DNA of 64,000 nucleotides from Oidiodendron maius Zn. Its lineage: Eukaryota > Ascomycota > Leotiomycetes > Myxotrichaceae. A program made the translations under genes and the position numbers. The notes under the pieces were generated by a model, which had not been told where the DNA came from, made no database searches, and saw only the letters and a program-made list of their open reading frames with translations. Location: assembly GCA_000827325.1 (NCBI GenBank), contig KN832875.1, forward strand, positions 248,001-312,000, read 5' to 3'. This document shows, in pieces, positions 22,275 to 34,956 of this stretch (position 1 is its first letter; each line of letters opens with the position of its first letter).

Positions 22275-23704
22275 ATGTTCGCTCTTCGCATTGTGAGTTG
22301 AAGCTTCCCTATCTCTGCCTCCTATCCTCGCTGACCACACCGCTCTCTAGCTTTTGGCTGCTGGCAGCTTCACCCTCATTAACGGAGCCCCGGTCTCCCC
22401 TCTCTCTGACCTGGTGAAAAGAGCTCCCACGTCTTCACACTCCTTGGAATCCCGCAACCCCTCCACCTATGTCCAGATCTTCTCGGGCGATGGCGCCACC
22501 TCCCAGGGATGGCCCTCGATGGACCAGTGGGTGCCTTCTTTCGATGATATGTGAGTGCTCTGAGTCTGCTAGAACTCCCCCGGGCTCTTCTTCTGCACGC
22601 TCGACGGTCTTCTCATGCTTCCCTCGCAGGTTCAATGCCAACCTTGATATCCTGGCCGACTCTTGTTCGCAGTTCGGTGTCGCCAACAACCAAGACTCTG
22701 AGAACGAGAGTATGAGGACTGCCATCAAGAATGTCGGTGCCTCGACTGGCGTCGACCCCCGCTTTATCTTAGCCATCGTCATGCAGGAGAGCAACGGTTG
22801 CGTCCGCGCTCCAACCACCAACTATGGCGTCGAGAACCCGGGCCTCATGCAGAGCCACAACGGCGCCGGGACCTGCAACAGCGGCAGCAACGTCCAGAAC
22901 CCATGCCCCATCGCCGAGATCACCAGTATGATCCAGGATGGCACTAATGGCACCCCCGACGGCCCTGGGCTGAAGCAGCTCATCGCGCAGGCCGGGACTA
23001 GCGACGACAGCAAGTACTACATCGCCGCCCGCATGTATAACTCGGGCTCTGTTGCCGCGGGCGGAAACTTGGGAGCAGGTATCGCCACGCACTGCTATGC
23101 TACCGATGTCGCCAACCGCCTGGTCGGCTGGTCCAGCGGACCCACCAGCTGCAATTCCAACACCATCGGGTCGCTGACTGGAATTGACACCCTCTTTTCC
23201 GGCAGAGTATACAGCAACGACGATTCCACCCCGGCCCCATCTTCGGCTGCTGTCGCGCCCGCTAGCTCTACCACTACTACCTCGGTCGCCACACCGACCC
23301 AAACTCCCGGTGGTGTCTTTATCGAGAGCCCGTCGCCGGTTGCCCCTACCCCTGTGGCCTCTACTTCCACCATCTCCGTCGCCAGCCCGGTCAACACTGG
23401 CAAGACCATCGCAGACGTCGCCCCGCCTGCTCCTGCCGCCCCCGTGACTGGCACCGGCACCGCCATCGCAGCCGGCACAGCCTGCAGCAGCGAGGGCGAG
23501 TGGAATTGCATCAACGCGACCTCCTTCCAGCAGTGTGGCAGCGGCGTTTGGTCTCCCGTGCAGGCGCTTGCCGCAGGCACGGAGTGCAAGTCAGGACAGT
23601 CCGCCACCATCCAGATCACTGAGGCGTCGTCGAAGAAGCGCCACCTCAGCCACCTCTCGCAGGCACACCATCTTCTCAAGCATGCTAGGCATGTGTCGTT
23701 TTAG
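22275..23704 (+). CDS. Secreted lysozyme/transglycosylase-like protein with chitin-binding-like tail
   Basis: Exons 22275-22292, 22351-22550 and 22630-23704 give 430 residues. MFALRILLAAGSFTLINGAP is a signal peptide, followed by a KR processing-type site. Residues 80-245 resemble the SLT/goose-lysozyme fold: a helix with VDPRFILAIVMQESNGC, whose Glu is the likely catalytic acid, then ENPGLMQSHNGAGTC and YYIAARMYNSGSV. A Ser/Thr/Pro/Ala-rich linker, probably O-glycosylated, leads to a Cys-rich module (ACSSEGEWNCINATSFQQCG, then TECKSG) like the CBM19-type modules of fungal chitinases. Likely activity is on peptidoglycan or chitin-like glycans outside the cell; this is inferred. The tail is basic and His-rich. 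Confidence 0.8.
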
Positions 23705-24665
23705 TGATTTTGTTTAAGGGATAAGGATTTCGCTTCTTCTAGTGTATATATTATTAGACTCACACAGGGGATATGAACAATATACAGTTCTGTGCATGGC
23801 AAGTCTTACAAGGATGGCATCAGTGCTATTGGAGTACAGAGTGTGTTCAGACATTACAGGAAATTAAAAAATTTACAGTTCCGGCTGGAATTTCGATACT
23901 ATATCACGTGCACAAGCTACCCCTTTTCCACTTCATGTGCAGCTCGGTAAGCAGCCAATGTGAACAGTGTCCCTACAGAGCGTAACGATCTGTCGATTAC
24001 CACTAAATTTTGTGTTTCTTGCGGTCTTGTACTGCATCTGACTGCTGCTGGTTTTCTTAGACCATTTAATTACGAATTCATGAATTGGCTGCCTGGAAAT
24101 CATCGATTCCGTTTATTTCATCTTCTGAGTATATGACACCCCAATTTGCGTGTCCACCCACTTGAGTTGACCGTAGTGTACAATGCTATCCAAATTACTT
24201 CATGTCCAGTTTGCTCTCTAAAATAATGGACTCTGGACAACTTGATTTCTCCTGATACATCTGACTTAATAAAGAGGAGTTTACTACCGAGTTTGTACGA
24301 TTGATTAATAATAGTTGCTATGTGATAAGTTAACTAACTTAGAGTAAGTCAGAACTTTATTAATCAACTCCCCCGGCCTCGCGAAAACTCCGCCGAGTTC
24401 TGTGAGTAAAATCTGATATTAAGACAGGGAAGTCGATAGCAGTCTATAGACCCCTGAAAGGTGGCATTTCCTTTGCCGCATTATTCAAGTGTTTAAAGTT
24501 CACCGAACCGTGTTCAGTAACAGAGTGGATCAGCCTTGGACATAATTCGGCGAGCCGGATTAAGAAGCTCTATCCGGAGTTAGAATGTTTTAAATAGCCG
24601 CAACATAAGTATACATACATGATTCAAATGTGTGCTCAGATCCATTAAAACAGAACTTGCACAAT
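23705..24665. other. AT-rich intergenic region
   Basis: 3' flank of the secreted gene and promoter of the GNAT gene. It contains CACGTG at about 23905 and several long AT-rich runs. No gene seen. Confidence 0.5.
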
Positions 24666-25454
24666 ATGCCTGTCGCGGATTCAAAAATAATAATTTCACC
24701 AGTGCTTCCAAGGGATTTCTTGACAATCGCCCGCCTGGAAGCTGCCGCCTTCGCAGACGATGATTTCAGTGCTGTAGCCTTCGGTACGCAAAGAACCTCA
24801 GATGACGCTCTGGCTTCACGTGCTGCTAGTTTTGGCGCAGAGTCTAAGCCCGGGGAGAACATACGGAATATGAAAGCCGTGGCTCTAGGATTTGGAGGAG
24901 AGGAGATTGTAGGATTTGCTTCGTGGACATTTCGCATAGGGAGAAGAGGGACTGATGGGGATATGAGGCGGGCGGAGGAAACGAAGGCGGGAGATGAAAA
25001 AGAGAAAGAGGGAGGAAAGAACACACTCGGACCGGGTGCCAATTTGAAGTTTTTTGAGGATTCTATTTTGAAAGGGGATGAGCACATGGAGAGATCTACA
25101 GAAGGCCGTGACTATGCAAGTAAGTAGTTGTCCTTTATATTATTTTTGAGGATATGAATAATAGAGCTGATGCCATTACTAGAATTGGGGGTTCTTATTG
25201 TCTCACCTCAGCATCAGCGAAAAGGCATTGGGGCTCTGTTGCTAGAAGACGGACTACGAGAAGCCGACGTACAAGGATTACAGGTTGTGCTAGGGGCATC
25301 CCCAGAGGGGATTGGACTCTATAGGAAGTACGGATTTGTAGACTTTGAAGTTATGGATCTCAACTTATGGGAGTATGAAGGGGGAGAGGGAATGGGGGTT
25401 GCGAGACATGTTGTTATGCACCGCCCGTCAGTCCTTGTTCCAGAAACTAGATAG
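24666..25454 (+). CDS. GNAT-family N-acetyltransferase
   Basis: Exons 24666-25119 and 25165-25454 (45-nt intron, GTAAGT donor) give 247 residues. The fold is a GNAT acetyltransferase: the N-terminal ISPVLPRDFLTIARLEAAAF, a strand GEEIVGFASWTF, the LELGVLIVSPQHQRKGIGAL acetyl-CoA motif A (Q/RxxGxG/A) and the closing GLYRKYGFVDFEVMDL. A hydrophilic loop of about 50 residues, rich in Glu, Lys and Gly, sits between the GFASWTF strand and motif A; this is a common place for insertions in fungal GNATs. Substrate is unknown. An ATG 12 codons upstream is in frame, but the chosen start gives the more typical N-terminus. Confidence 0.85.
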
Positions 25455-26367
25455 CATTCATGTAGACAGTGCCCGGTTATTTTAATATGATGCTCCAAGG
25501 AGATTCCAAATCGTGAAAATACGAGGTTAATGGACCTGCTTCTACAACATACTATAACTGTCGCTTCCTTGGGCCTCTCGGTATTATGCTCAACGTTCTG
25601 TCCAAGTATTTATTTACTCTTAAAAATCTGCCATCATGTTTGGGCCCGTCGCGCAACCGGGCCTAAGTAGACTGAAAGATTCGATTTGAGCAGACCCTGG
25701 ACCAACGGGATAAAGGTTCTCGACTTGAAAAGTGATCGGAGGCATAAGAGACACAGTTTGAGACCGAACTCGGAAATGCTACCAGCCTAAATGCTCTCAC
25801 TACAATTCATAATGACATGAGAAGCACCAGCCGAAATGGTGAAGGCTGGGGCATACGACAACTGGACTGTGTGAACCAAGGATCTATTCTATGAAAGTGC
25901 CGTTAGGGTTTGTTTCCAGGCCTCGCTTGTCTCCTTGAGCAGAAACTTCCGCTCCATACGGGATGCATGTTGCGCGAGTACTCAGGGGTACTTTAGCGAA
26001 GGAACTTCACTTACCCCGCAGCAGCTGCAATCTCGATATTGCGACATACCGTTAATAGTAGGTGTGTTAATGGTGTAGAACGGATATACCGTACGTATTG
26101 GGTTAACCAATTCTGCGCCAAGCCCCACCTCCTCGCCGCTGTAAGCAGAATCTCACCGGCGTCAGCCACCTCAGCTACTGGCGAGATTGCGACTCGTCAG
26201 ATACCGAAGCTCATATACCCTCCGTAAGCCCTAGAACATCGAAGTTTCTTCGGCACTTTATAATCTATCAGTTTACATATATTCTGGATCTTCTCTGATC
26301 CCGTCCGGCTTTACTGCGACGCCTGTATCACGCGTCTCCCTCTTCCGACGTTCCTAGAACTGCCATA
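25455..26367. other. Intergenic region
   Basis: Spacer between two plus-strand genes, partly AT-rich. No supported gene or RNA; short frames near 26039-26227 lack any domain. Confidence 0.5.
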
Positions 26368-27106
26368 ATGTCGCTGCTGCCACTTGGCGCAGCCTTAGTC
26401 GTACTGATGATCGACTCTGCGATCGAGTTGTCATTGATAAGTAGTATGGTTGGCTATTTGCATCGATCAGGCGCAAATAAATATCCCTTCGACCTCGGCG
26501 ACGGCACTTCTGCCGTAATAAACGCAAAGCCGGTGGGCCTCCTTTTGAATGAAGGCCACACAAGCAATGGAGCCGCGGGCACCGCTCTCGTGTTGATCTG
26601 CTTCGGAGGCTTTCTAGTGCTATGGCACCAGAGACGGCGGGAACGGAAACGGAATGCTGTATTAATATCTTTTACATTGCTAGGAGATGTGACTAACGAA
26701 GCTTCAGAACGCAGCATTGGGGCTATCGCGAGTATTTTTGGCATATACGATCTTTACCATCCTCTCGTTTCTCCTGACTCTCTCTGCTCTTGCCTATACT
26801 TTTGCTGTCTCGAATCAAACGAAAGGACAAACAATCGACAAGACTGTCGCGGCTCAATTCCAGGGTAATGCTTACCCAAAGGACCAATGGACGCCGGGGA
26901 CTTGGACGAAAGCGCTTCTGTCGCTACCAATTACTAGCGACAGGGATGCCGCCTATCTTCGACAATGGCTGAGAGTAATGGAAGGGTGGAAGTGGAATCT
27001 CATACCTTTGTTTCTCATTGGCCTGGTGGTGGCCTCGCTGAGTGTGATGCACTGCCAACAGCAAAGACGGCGGCAAACGAGTACAGCAACAGCTGACGAT
27101 AAGTAA
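26368..27106 (+). CDS. Four-helix membrane protein of unknown function
   Basis: Exons 26368-26658 and 26708-27106, separated by a 49-nt intron with a CTAAC branch site, give 229 residues. Four hydrophobic segments are visible: residues 3-28, AGTALVLICFGGFLVLW, VFLAYTIFTILSFLLTLSAL and WNLIPLFLIGLVVASLSVM. A short basic loop follows the second and a basic tail the fourth. The segment between helices 3 and 4 holds GNAYPKDQWTPGTWTKALLS, which looks like an extracytoplasmic loop. The pattern resembles small fungal plasma-membrane proteins of unknown role; no family name can be given. Confidence 0.75.
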
Positions 27107-28084
27107 CCCGCCAAACACTTACTGCATCTGACTCCTGAAGTGGTATCCTCTCCAGACGAAAAGAGAGGTAAATTTTCAAATAGCCGGCAGCAACTGGGCG
27201 GATCAACCACACAATTTTCGGACTCAACTGAGTAAGCATCTAAGGGAAAGCAGTCGATTTGAACTATAGTGTTCCAGGAGGAGGGGCAAGGATTTCTTTA
27301 CCCACCATTATTTGCTGCTGTCAGACTGGACAGCGAGCGATTTATCAGCAGATCCAGACTTGGGTGTCTATGTGGAATTGCAACAGGACTGAAGCTTGCC
27401 CAGAACTTGATACTACGCCTCTAGTCAGCCGAGCAGTAACGCTGGAACTGTGACGGAAAGAACTGGATATTGAATGGATACTGGCATATCTGCAAGAAAT
27501 TGTTCCAGATCTTCACCGTTTTGTGACTGGATATCGCGTTCAAAGAATAAGGGACGGATAGTCGACAGGTTGGAATTCGCCAGCTGGGGACACAATCTGG
27601 AGATAGCCATATATCTTTATTTCTGGCTTCTAATGCACGCTTCATTACTTGTATTCGGATGACTGAATCCACCAAAGAGACATTTTGGCGTTTTGAAAAG
27701 GAACCTCTCATCAAAAATACCCTGATGTCAGGAGGATTCATTTAGGCACGACTCGAGAGCTGTATGGCGGGGCAGGAGATTATCAATCAATATTAGATTT
27801 AATACATAGCTTATCCAAACGTTAGACGTCACCTACGATCTCAGTCGATTTATTAATTAATGCGGTTTGCCATCTGGTAGGATTTGCCCGACTGATAGTT
27901 TCGCTTCTCCTGACAGGGAACAAATTTACCGAATATTTACCACCGCAAGCGAAATGCCAACTAGTACGAACTGTACATCATTTCACAACCAAAAGACTTC
28001 ATATCGAGGCCACTCCGACATCTCTATTTCAACCCCGAGAGGCAGCGTGCGAACGAGCGAGTAGGAGCGAGAGGAGATGGAGAT
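27107..28084. other. Intergenic region
   Basis: About 1 kb with no supported gene; moderately AT-rich, especially 27780-27860. The end is the ALG8 promoter. Confidence 0.5.
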
Positions 28085-29748
28085 ATGAGCGACCGATATC
28101 CTTCCCTAGCTCAATGCGCCGTCGTGGCCACAGCCTTCAAGACGCTTCTCTTTCCTGCATAGTACGTCTTGTTCCTCGTCTCAACCATTCACCAAAGCTA
28201 ACCCTGATCGCCACGCAGTAAGTCGACGGACTTTGAGGTGCACAGAAACTGGCTAGCTATCACGAACAGCCTCCCCGTGCGAGAATGGTACTACGAGAAT
28301 ACGTCGGAATGGACACTCGACTACCCCCCGTTCTTCGCATACTTCGAATGGATGCTCTCGCAGTTGGCGCGCCTGGCCGACCCGGCCATGCTCAGGGTAT
28401 ACAACTTGGAATATGATAGCTGGCAGACGGTCTACTTTCAGCGCGCATCTGTCATGATCACAGAGCTGGTGCTGATCTACGCGCTACATTTGTGAGCTCT
28501 CCGGCTCAGACTAGAACAGGCCAGTGGTGCTAACATCGTGAAGATACGTGCAGACAGCTCCCATGGCCCAGAAACGCCCTTCCCAAGCTGCGGCTCTTTC
28601 GGTTCTCCTATCGCCTGGTATTTTGATCATTGACCATATCCACTTCCAGTACAATGGCTTTCTGTACGGGATTTTGATCCTTTCATTGGTGCTGGCTAGG
28701 AAGCCGTCAACTACTCTAGCTAGCGGCCTGCTCTTTGCCGCACTACTATGCTTCAAGCACATCTACCTCTATCTTGCGCCGGCCTACTTCGTCTACCTAC
28801 TTCGAGCATACTGCTTAGGCCCGAGGTCAATATTCCACATCCAGTTCGGCAATGCTCTGAAACTAGGTGCTGGTGTTATCACAGTTTTCGCTGCTGCCTT
28901 GGGGCCTTTCATCTATTGGGGACAGATCCCACAGCTGCTAAACAGGCTGTTTCCTTTCTCGCGAGGACTCTGTCATGCTTACTGGGCGCCTAACTTTTGG
29001 GCAATGTATTCTTTTACTGATCGGATCTTGATCTATGGTAGCTCTCTCTGCTGTAAGATATATGGAGTCAATGCTAACGAATACAGTTGCTCCACGACTT
29101 GGACTTTCCATCAACCAGGATGCCGTGAACAGTGTTACCAGGGGTCTCGTCGGCGACACATCCTTTGCTGTTCTGCCTGAGATTACCCCTCGAATGACTT
29201 TCATACTCACCCTCCTCTTCCAAGCCATTCCGCTCGTCAAGCTCTTCTTCGACCCTAGCTGGACCACCTTCATTGGCGCCGTTACACTCTGCGGCTATGC
29301 TTCCTTCCTCTTCGGGTGGCACGTCCACGAGAAGGCCATTCTGCTCATCATAATCCCCTTCTCCCTCATCGCGCTCCAGGACCGTCGCTATCTGGGCGCC
29401 TTCCGACCCCTCGCCGTTGCGGGACACGTATCCCTCTTCCCACTCATATTCACGGCCGCCGAGTTCCCCATCAAGACCGTGTACTCGATATTTTGGCTCG
29501 TGCTTTTCTTGCTAACCTTTGACCGGCTCGCGCCTGCTAGTAGCCGCCCGCGCATTTTCTTGCTGGATCGGTTCAGTTTATTGTATATTGCGTTCAGCAT
29601 CCCGCTGATCCTATACTGCTCACTAATACATGGCGTTGTGTTCGGTGACAAGCTAGAGTTCCTGCCATTGATGTTCACAAGCTCCTACTCAGCAGTGGGC
29701 GTGGTAGGTAGCTGGGTGGGCTTCTTGGTTGTGTATTTTACGAGTTAG
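28085..29748 (+). CDS. alg8: Dolichyl-P-Glc:Glc1Man9GlcNAc2-PP-dolichol glucosyltransferase
   Basis: ALG8 adds the second alpha-1,3-linked glucose to the lipid-linked N-glycan precursor in the ER lumen. Exons 28085-28161, 28219-28491, 28544-29037 and 29087-29748 give 501 residues, and all junctions keep frame. Family marks are [14 protein letters not shown] with the luminal Asp, [56 protein letters not shown] and [12 protein letters not shown]. About 10-12 hydrophobic spans are seen. WAPNFWA and HVHEKA fit the ALG6/ALG8 family, and the WAPNFWALY-type motif favours ALG8. The first exon encodes a short hydrophobic leader. Confidence 0.95.
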
Positions 29749-29970
29749 AGGTACTAATAGACAAAACTCCTCCAGGTTCGCTAGATGAGGGTTATGAGGG
29801 CTATACAAGACAATACCAAAATTCGGTGGTACCCAATACAACTCTCTCCCCTTAGCCTTCCTCCTGTCTGCCATTCCTATATTCAAGGATTCGAAATCTT
29901 TGCTAGATCACTACCCATACTGCAAAATCAACCCCTGGGAACCAATTTTTGTGAGCTAATAATATATACT

Positions 29971-32673
29971 TCAGCTTCTCTTAGAATCGATGTCCAGATC
30001 TTCCCTTTGCGAACTAATTGGCGGATCCGCTTTGCTTAATGACACCTTCCTCTCATCTCCACGTGGCTTCTTGTCGTCACTACTTAGGGCGCCACTCATA
30101 ACCGGCCCACCTTCAATTGGTTTTGACCTTCCCCTGTCTCGGTCCTTGCCAGAGCGATAGTCTTTGCTCTTCTCTGCGTATGAGTCGGAAGTGGTATCAG
30201 ACTCGGAGGCAGCATCTTGGTCTCGACGGTGGTGGCGGTGAGTATGGCCCGAGGAGCGGTGCGCTTCTACTCCGCCTGCTGCACGCTCACGTTTATGTTG
30301 TTCGTGCCTTTCGCGACGTGCTCGGCGACGGGCTGCGCGAGCTTCCTCCTCTTCCGCCTCTTCTCTTGCAGCTACGAGGGAGTTAGTGCTTGACAGGCTA
30401 GAGGAGTAGAGGAGGCGCTAAAAATAATAACATGGCCGTGAATACTTACCTCGTATGCGTTCTGTGACTTCTGCATAAGCCTGCACCTCATCCCTTGATA
30501 GCACTCTGAGAACAATGACGAAGTCCTCTCGAGCTTCGTATCTCTCTTTTCCTGCCTCCAATGCCTCTGGGTTGACTAGCTTTCTACTAATCTTGGTCCA
30601 TCTCGCAGAGGGTGGCACCCCGTCTTTCTTTGCGTCCTTCAGTGGCGCTACGCCCTCTCTGATTGGTGCTGGATCTTCGGGGAACTTTTCTCGAGGGGCA
30701 CGTAATATGCCCTTGACCGGGGCCCTGGCCTCTGTGGCGGCCGGGGCTGGAGTAAGAATGCGAGTGGGTTGGGAGTCGGAGTGTACATCAGAACGTATTT
30801 CTGCCACTGCCCGGGAATCTTTGCTCATCGATTCCGTACGTGCTTTCGGAGGAGTCGTTTGTGTGGAAGTAGCAGGGTCTTTATTCAAGGCCTCTTTCAG
30901 GGCTTTCAGATCGGTCGTATTGCGAGGATTGAAGCCGGGCCCGGATTCCTTACGGGGCCGCGAGCGCCGCTGGGTCTCATCGGAGGCAGAGGATTCAGTT
31001 TCGATGGCTGAGCCGTTCAAAGGGCCATCTGAGGCACGACGGCGAGATTCCGGATCATTATCCCATCCACTACGAGATCCATGACGTTCTTTTGGATCGC
31101 GTGAAGGCGGGTTGACGATGTCTACCGGCGGAGCAGGAGAACGGTCTTTACTGTCACGAGGTGGTGATTCGTCTCTGTGTCTGCGCTCAGTGGCATCCTT
31201 ATCATCGCGGGGATCGCGCCGTCGACGCGGTTCGTCGTCATAATCCCTTCTCCGCTCGTCGTGGGCATCTGCAGATTCTTTAAATGCCTTCACCCCAAGA
31301 GCCGCGCCGGCAAGACTCAGCCCTCCGGCCAAGGCAGCGTCTCGCGCCTTGTGGTCTTTGCCGTCCTTATGATCTTTGTAGTCGTCTTCATGTCTCTTGT
31401 GGTCTTTGTAATCATCTTCATGCCTCTTATGGTCTCTATAATCGTCCTCGTGCCTTTCTTTCTCCGATCTGTGTTCTAATCGCGGCAAATCTCCTCTCTC
31501 ATGACGTTCCGATCGCACGGCTTCCTCCCCTCTGTCAGACCGAACTCCAGACGCCCGCTGCTCAATCATATTCTCCCGTCGATCATGCCGATGTCTTTCC
31601 CCTTTATACCGTGGCTCATCATCCCTTACCTCGTAATAGTCGTCTCGGCCCGATCCCCTCTTCTCACGTTCGTGGTAATAAGTAGCTGGCCTCAGAGACG
31701 CAGAGTCGGTCCTCCGCGGCCCGTCCACTGGCGCCACGGGTCGGACCGGCTCCATCGGCGCTGGTCCGGTCATCCTACTCTCGAGCCTATCTCTATCCCG
31801 ATCGAAGGGTCCCGAAGGGGTGACTCTTGCACTCTGTGGGATCCGATCAAAGCCCCTCGTCGACACGGGCGGTCTGTTGTCTATAGATCTCACGGGGGCA
31901 ATGTCTCCATATCCAGTTATGCTGCTTGGTCGGCCCCGGTCGTAACTCCCATTGCGCCCATGCCGTGACGAAGAGGGAGCATTATTCAGATCCCATTGCA
32001 CCAGATCCCGTGGGGTCGTGTACCCGTATCCATCATCCGTATAGTCGGCTGTCTCCCGCACCACTGGGCCAGAATACACAGGTCGTGATCTGGCATAGGT
32101 ATGGGTGGGGGCGGCAGCACGTAAGTGGTGGGCAGAGTCTCGCTCATTTGATAGACGGTGCATGTCCGCGTTGTCCATTGTCGCGCTGTATCGCTTTGGT
32201 CGATGGTAATGTCCACGCCTTGAGCTGGCTGGGACGGCGTAGTAGTCTTCCTGGCTGCTGCGGTATGGATCTTGTATTGGTGAGGTCGGCCTCGCTGTAC
32301 TAGCATGAACTATTGGTCTGTCTCTTGGTCTGTATGCAGGACTGCTTGTGACAATTGTAGGGATCGCAGGCTTGCTCGCAGGACCATCCAGCGTGGATCT
32401 ACGGGTACGGCTCCCCTCCCGCACACTGCTTGTTCGAGCAAGTGGGTCGGGAGTAATCTTGTATGTAGTCGTCGTGACGGGGCCGCTTGTGATGGTCGGG
32501 TTCGAGCTCCTCGGTCCTGGGATTACCTCTCGGCGGGGGGTCGAGTGTACAAGGTGGTCGCCCCGGACTGGAGACGGCGGGTAGTCATGGTAGACGTCGA
32601 GAGGGAGAGAGGCACGAGCTGGGTTATACAGTGTTGGGGAGCGCGGCCGAGCGTATCTGTACCGGTCTCCCAT
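29971..32673 (-). CDS. DUF8035-type disordered protein
   Basis: Exons 32673-30450 and 30371-29971 (78-nt intron) give 874 residues. The recognisable domain, at about residues 690-750, has GVPPSARWTKISRKLVNPEA and DFVIVLRVLSRDEVQAYAE, the fungal DUF8035 region. The rest is low complexity: an N-terminal half rich in Arg, Ser, Pro, Tyr and Asp, then a charged middle with tandem His-Glu-Asp-Asp-Tyr-Lys-Asp-His-Lys-Arg repeats, a short hydrophobic AALAGGLSLAGAALGVKAF segment, and an Arg/Glu-rich coiled-coil-like C-terminus. Function is unknown; relatives have been annotated only as hypothetical. It converges on ALG8 with 222 bases between stops. Confidence 0.85.
31347..31458 (-). repeat. 30-nt in-frame tandem repeat
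   Basis: About three copies of a 30-base unit coding for a ten-residue charged repeat (HEDDYKDHKR and variants). The copies at 31381-31410 and 31411-31440 differ mainly at third codon positions, so the peptide is kept while the DNA diverges. Confidence 0.8.
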
Positions 32674-33700
32674 CTTGCCAGATGCGAGTTGCCTGGAGAA
32701 TGAGAAAGTGCTGTCAGGCTGCGCAACTCAAGCTGGACTCGGCTTGGTCGTCTTCTGGGAGGAATTTCTGCGGCAAGGTGGATTGTGGCCGAAAGATGGC
32801 TAAACGTCGAGACTGCAACAGTTGATTCGTGCCACAGCTAGGGAAAGGATGACAGGCCAGTCTGACTTGCAAGGCCAGGAAGGCCGGAGCCTTGGTGACA
32901 GGAGCGATAGAAGGTGTTGCTGTGTGAAGAGTGCCAGGCCAACAGAGCAGCCTGCCAGACGGCGCCAGTGATCAACAGACGTCAGTGCAGTGCAAAGGCT
33001 GGGTGGTTGCTTTATCGTGTCTCGAATCGCTCTGTTTGGGCGTCTTTGTCCTGTTTCGTCGCCTGCCTGGACTGGAGGATCGACCCCGCGGAGGTGATTT
33101 TGCGGTGATTGGGTGGCTTGGGCACAAAAGCCCCCGGTAGATTCGAGAGAGCCTGATGATGATGGCAGTCAGGCCGGGAGATAGCGAGGAGAGGCGGAGG
33201 CCCGACCGAGGGTGAAGGGAGGCAGGATAATGCGAGGAGCCGAGGGAGGAGGGACGGAAGCTACTGTATATTTCATGGGGTTTAGCAGTGAGACAAGTCG
33301 TCAGTCCCTCGTCTTTCAGCCCATTGCGAGGGTTGTTGCTTTCTCGCTCGAGACACGGGTCGTGAGAACGCCACACGCACAGCCACAGCCCAATCCGATG
33401 CCGTGGATGCCTGTATCTCGAGCAACTTGGGCGGCGAGAGTGTGAGCTGACAGTCTTCGGCACTTGAGTTGGCATATTCAGGATGTAGGCGGTGTGCCAG
33501 GCAAGGAAGGCCGCAAGATATTGAACGGTATGACAGAGAAGATCTCTTCGGCTTGGCGGATCCCTCCTATCACCGAGTATGTATAGCCAACTGGCATTCC
33601 ACTCGTGCCTTATTTGCTGTACCTATATTACGATGATCGTATAGCATGGTCATGATCTCTCCATCGTCCATCACTTTGTACCTCTCCCACTCCCCCCAGG
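32674..33700. other. Intergenic region
   Basis: Promoter side of the DUF8035 gene and 3' flank of the STRAP-like gene. Open frames are short or domain-free. Confidence 0.5.
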
Positions 33701-34956
33701 TCATGATTCCTGGTCCGCCCGCCACAACCCAAATAGACCCGAGCAGTTCTTCCACATCTTGATGGTCCCGTCTTCACTCCCTGTGGCGTACAACTTTCCA
33801 TCTGGAGAGAAGCTAATACTCCAGATCGGCCCATGGTGGCCTTTATGAACATCTGCGAACATCAGCATGTCTTCTCCCAGGCCCGGGGGCCGTCTACATA
33901 CCGATTTCCTGCTCAGTGTCGTAATCGTATACCTTGGCCCACGTATCCTTCATCCCACCAGTAATAAATTTTCGCTGTGACGGGTGTAATGCAACACTCG
34001 CCACCTCGTACCGTAAGGTTACCGACTTGAGCAGGGTGCTGCTGCTTGGCCCGCCAAAGAAATACACCATATTGCCAGCCGCTATTGTTAAGACAGGCAG
34101 CCCACCTCCAATGTCGCTGGCTTCACCTTGGACATTGGTGAACTCGCAAGATCCAATCTCTCCCTGCACAGCCTGCTCCTGCACCACTGTTCGAGTCTCC
34201 AGATTCCACCACCGAATAACCTTATCGTCTGCTGCAGTGACGAGTATGTTTGGGTCCTGGGTCCAGACAATGGACTTGATAGTCCCCTTGTGTACGCCTG
34301 GCCCTACTTCGAACCCGGTCTCGGCGAGTATGACATTGCCGTCAGATGTGTTGTTCCCAGACGGTGCGGTCCCGTTTGGAGAGGGGTTTGATATAGGTGC
34401 TATCTTGTCCAGGTCGAAGATTCGGAGCTTCTTTTCCATGCCACCAGTGGCAAGGAGACTACTCGAGTTGGGAGGGAATGCGATAGCCCGAACAATATGA
34501 TGGTGTTGGATGGCGTAGATTTCTTCTCCTGTGTGGGTATCCCATACTCTCCTGGCTGCAATTAGTGCCAGTCGGGTTTCCAATAGAATGACCTACGCCG
34601 TAAAATCCGCTGAAGCTGTTGCTGCTGTGGCAGCGTCCGAGGAGAGCCTAGCTTGGTATACTGCTCCCTTGTGCTTAAAGAAAGTACCGATCCTGTTCAA
34701 ATAAGCGTTGTCTTTATTTGTAATCCTTTTTGGCATACCAATCTCCCGTCACACCGTCGCGGAGCATAGGGTTGTTGTCTGTGCTTGTATCAATAGCGAT
34801 CCCTCACTGCTTGCATTTAGACGTACCTTTGCATGCCGAGATCAAATAATATTCTTCCTCAGCGACAAATCCAGAGAAACTGAGATGCGTGACAGGACGT
34901 GAGTGTCCATGGCATGTCAAAGGAACATATTGCTTGGATCCCTCAGGCCCCGCCAT
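33701..34956 (-). CDS. STRAP-like WD40-repeat protein
   Basis: Exons 34956-34827, 34778-34739, 34692-34597, 34551-33902 and 33852-33701 give 355 residues. The start [20 protein letters not shown] and [20 protein letters not shown] match the STRAP (serine/threonine kinase receptor-associated protein, Unrip) family, a seven-bladed WD40 propeller. Blades are readable as [49 protein letters not shown] and [10 protein letters not shown]. The animal protein works with the SMN complex and with eIF4A/Unr; the fungal role is unproved. A long Asn/Ser/Gly loop interrupts blade three to four. The second coding exon is only 40 nt. Confidence 0.88.

Noticed and set aside
31347-31458. Resemblance of the charged repeat to a FLAG-type epitope
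   Set aside because: DYKDHK lacks the Asp needed at the sixth place; chance similarity in a charged repeat.
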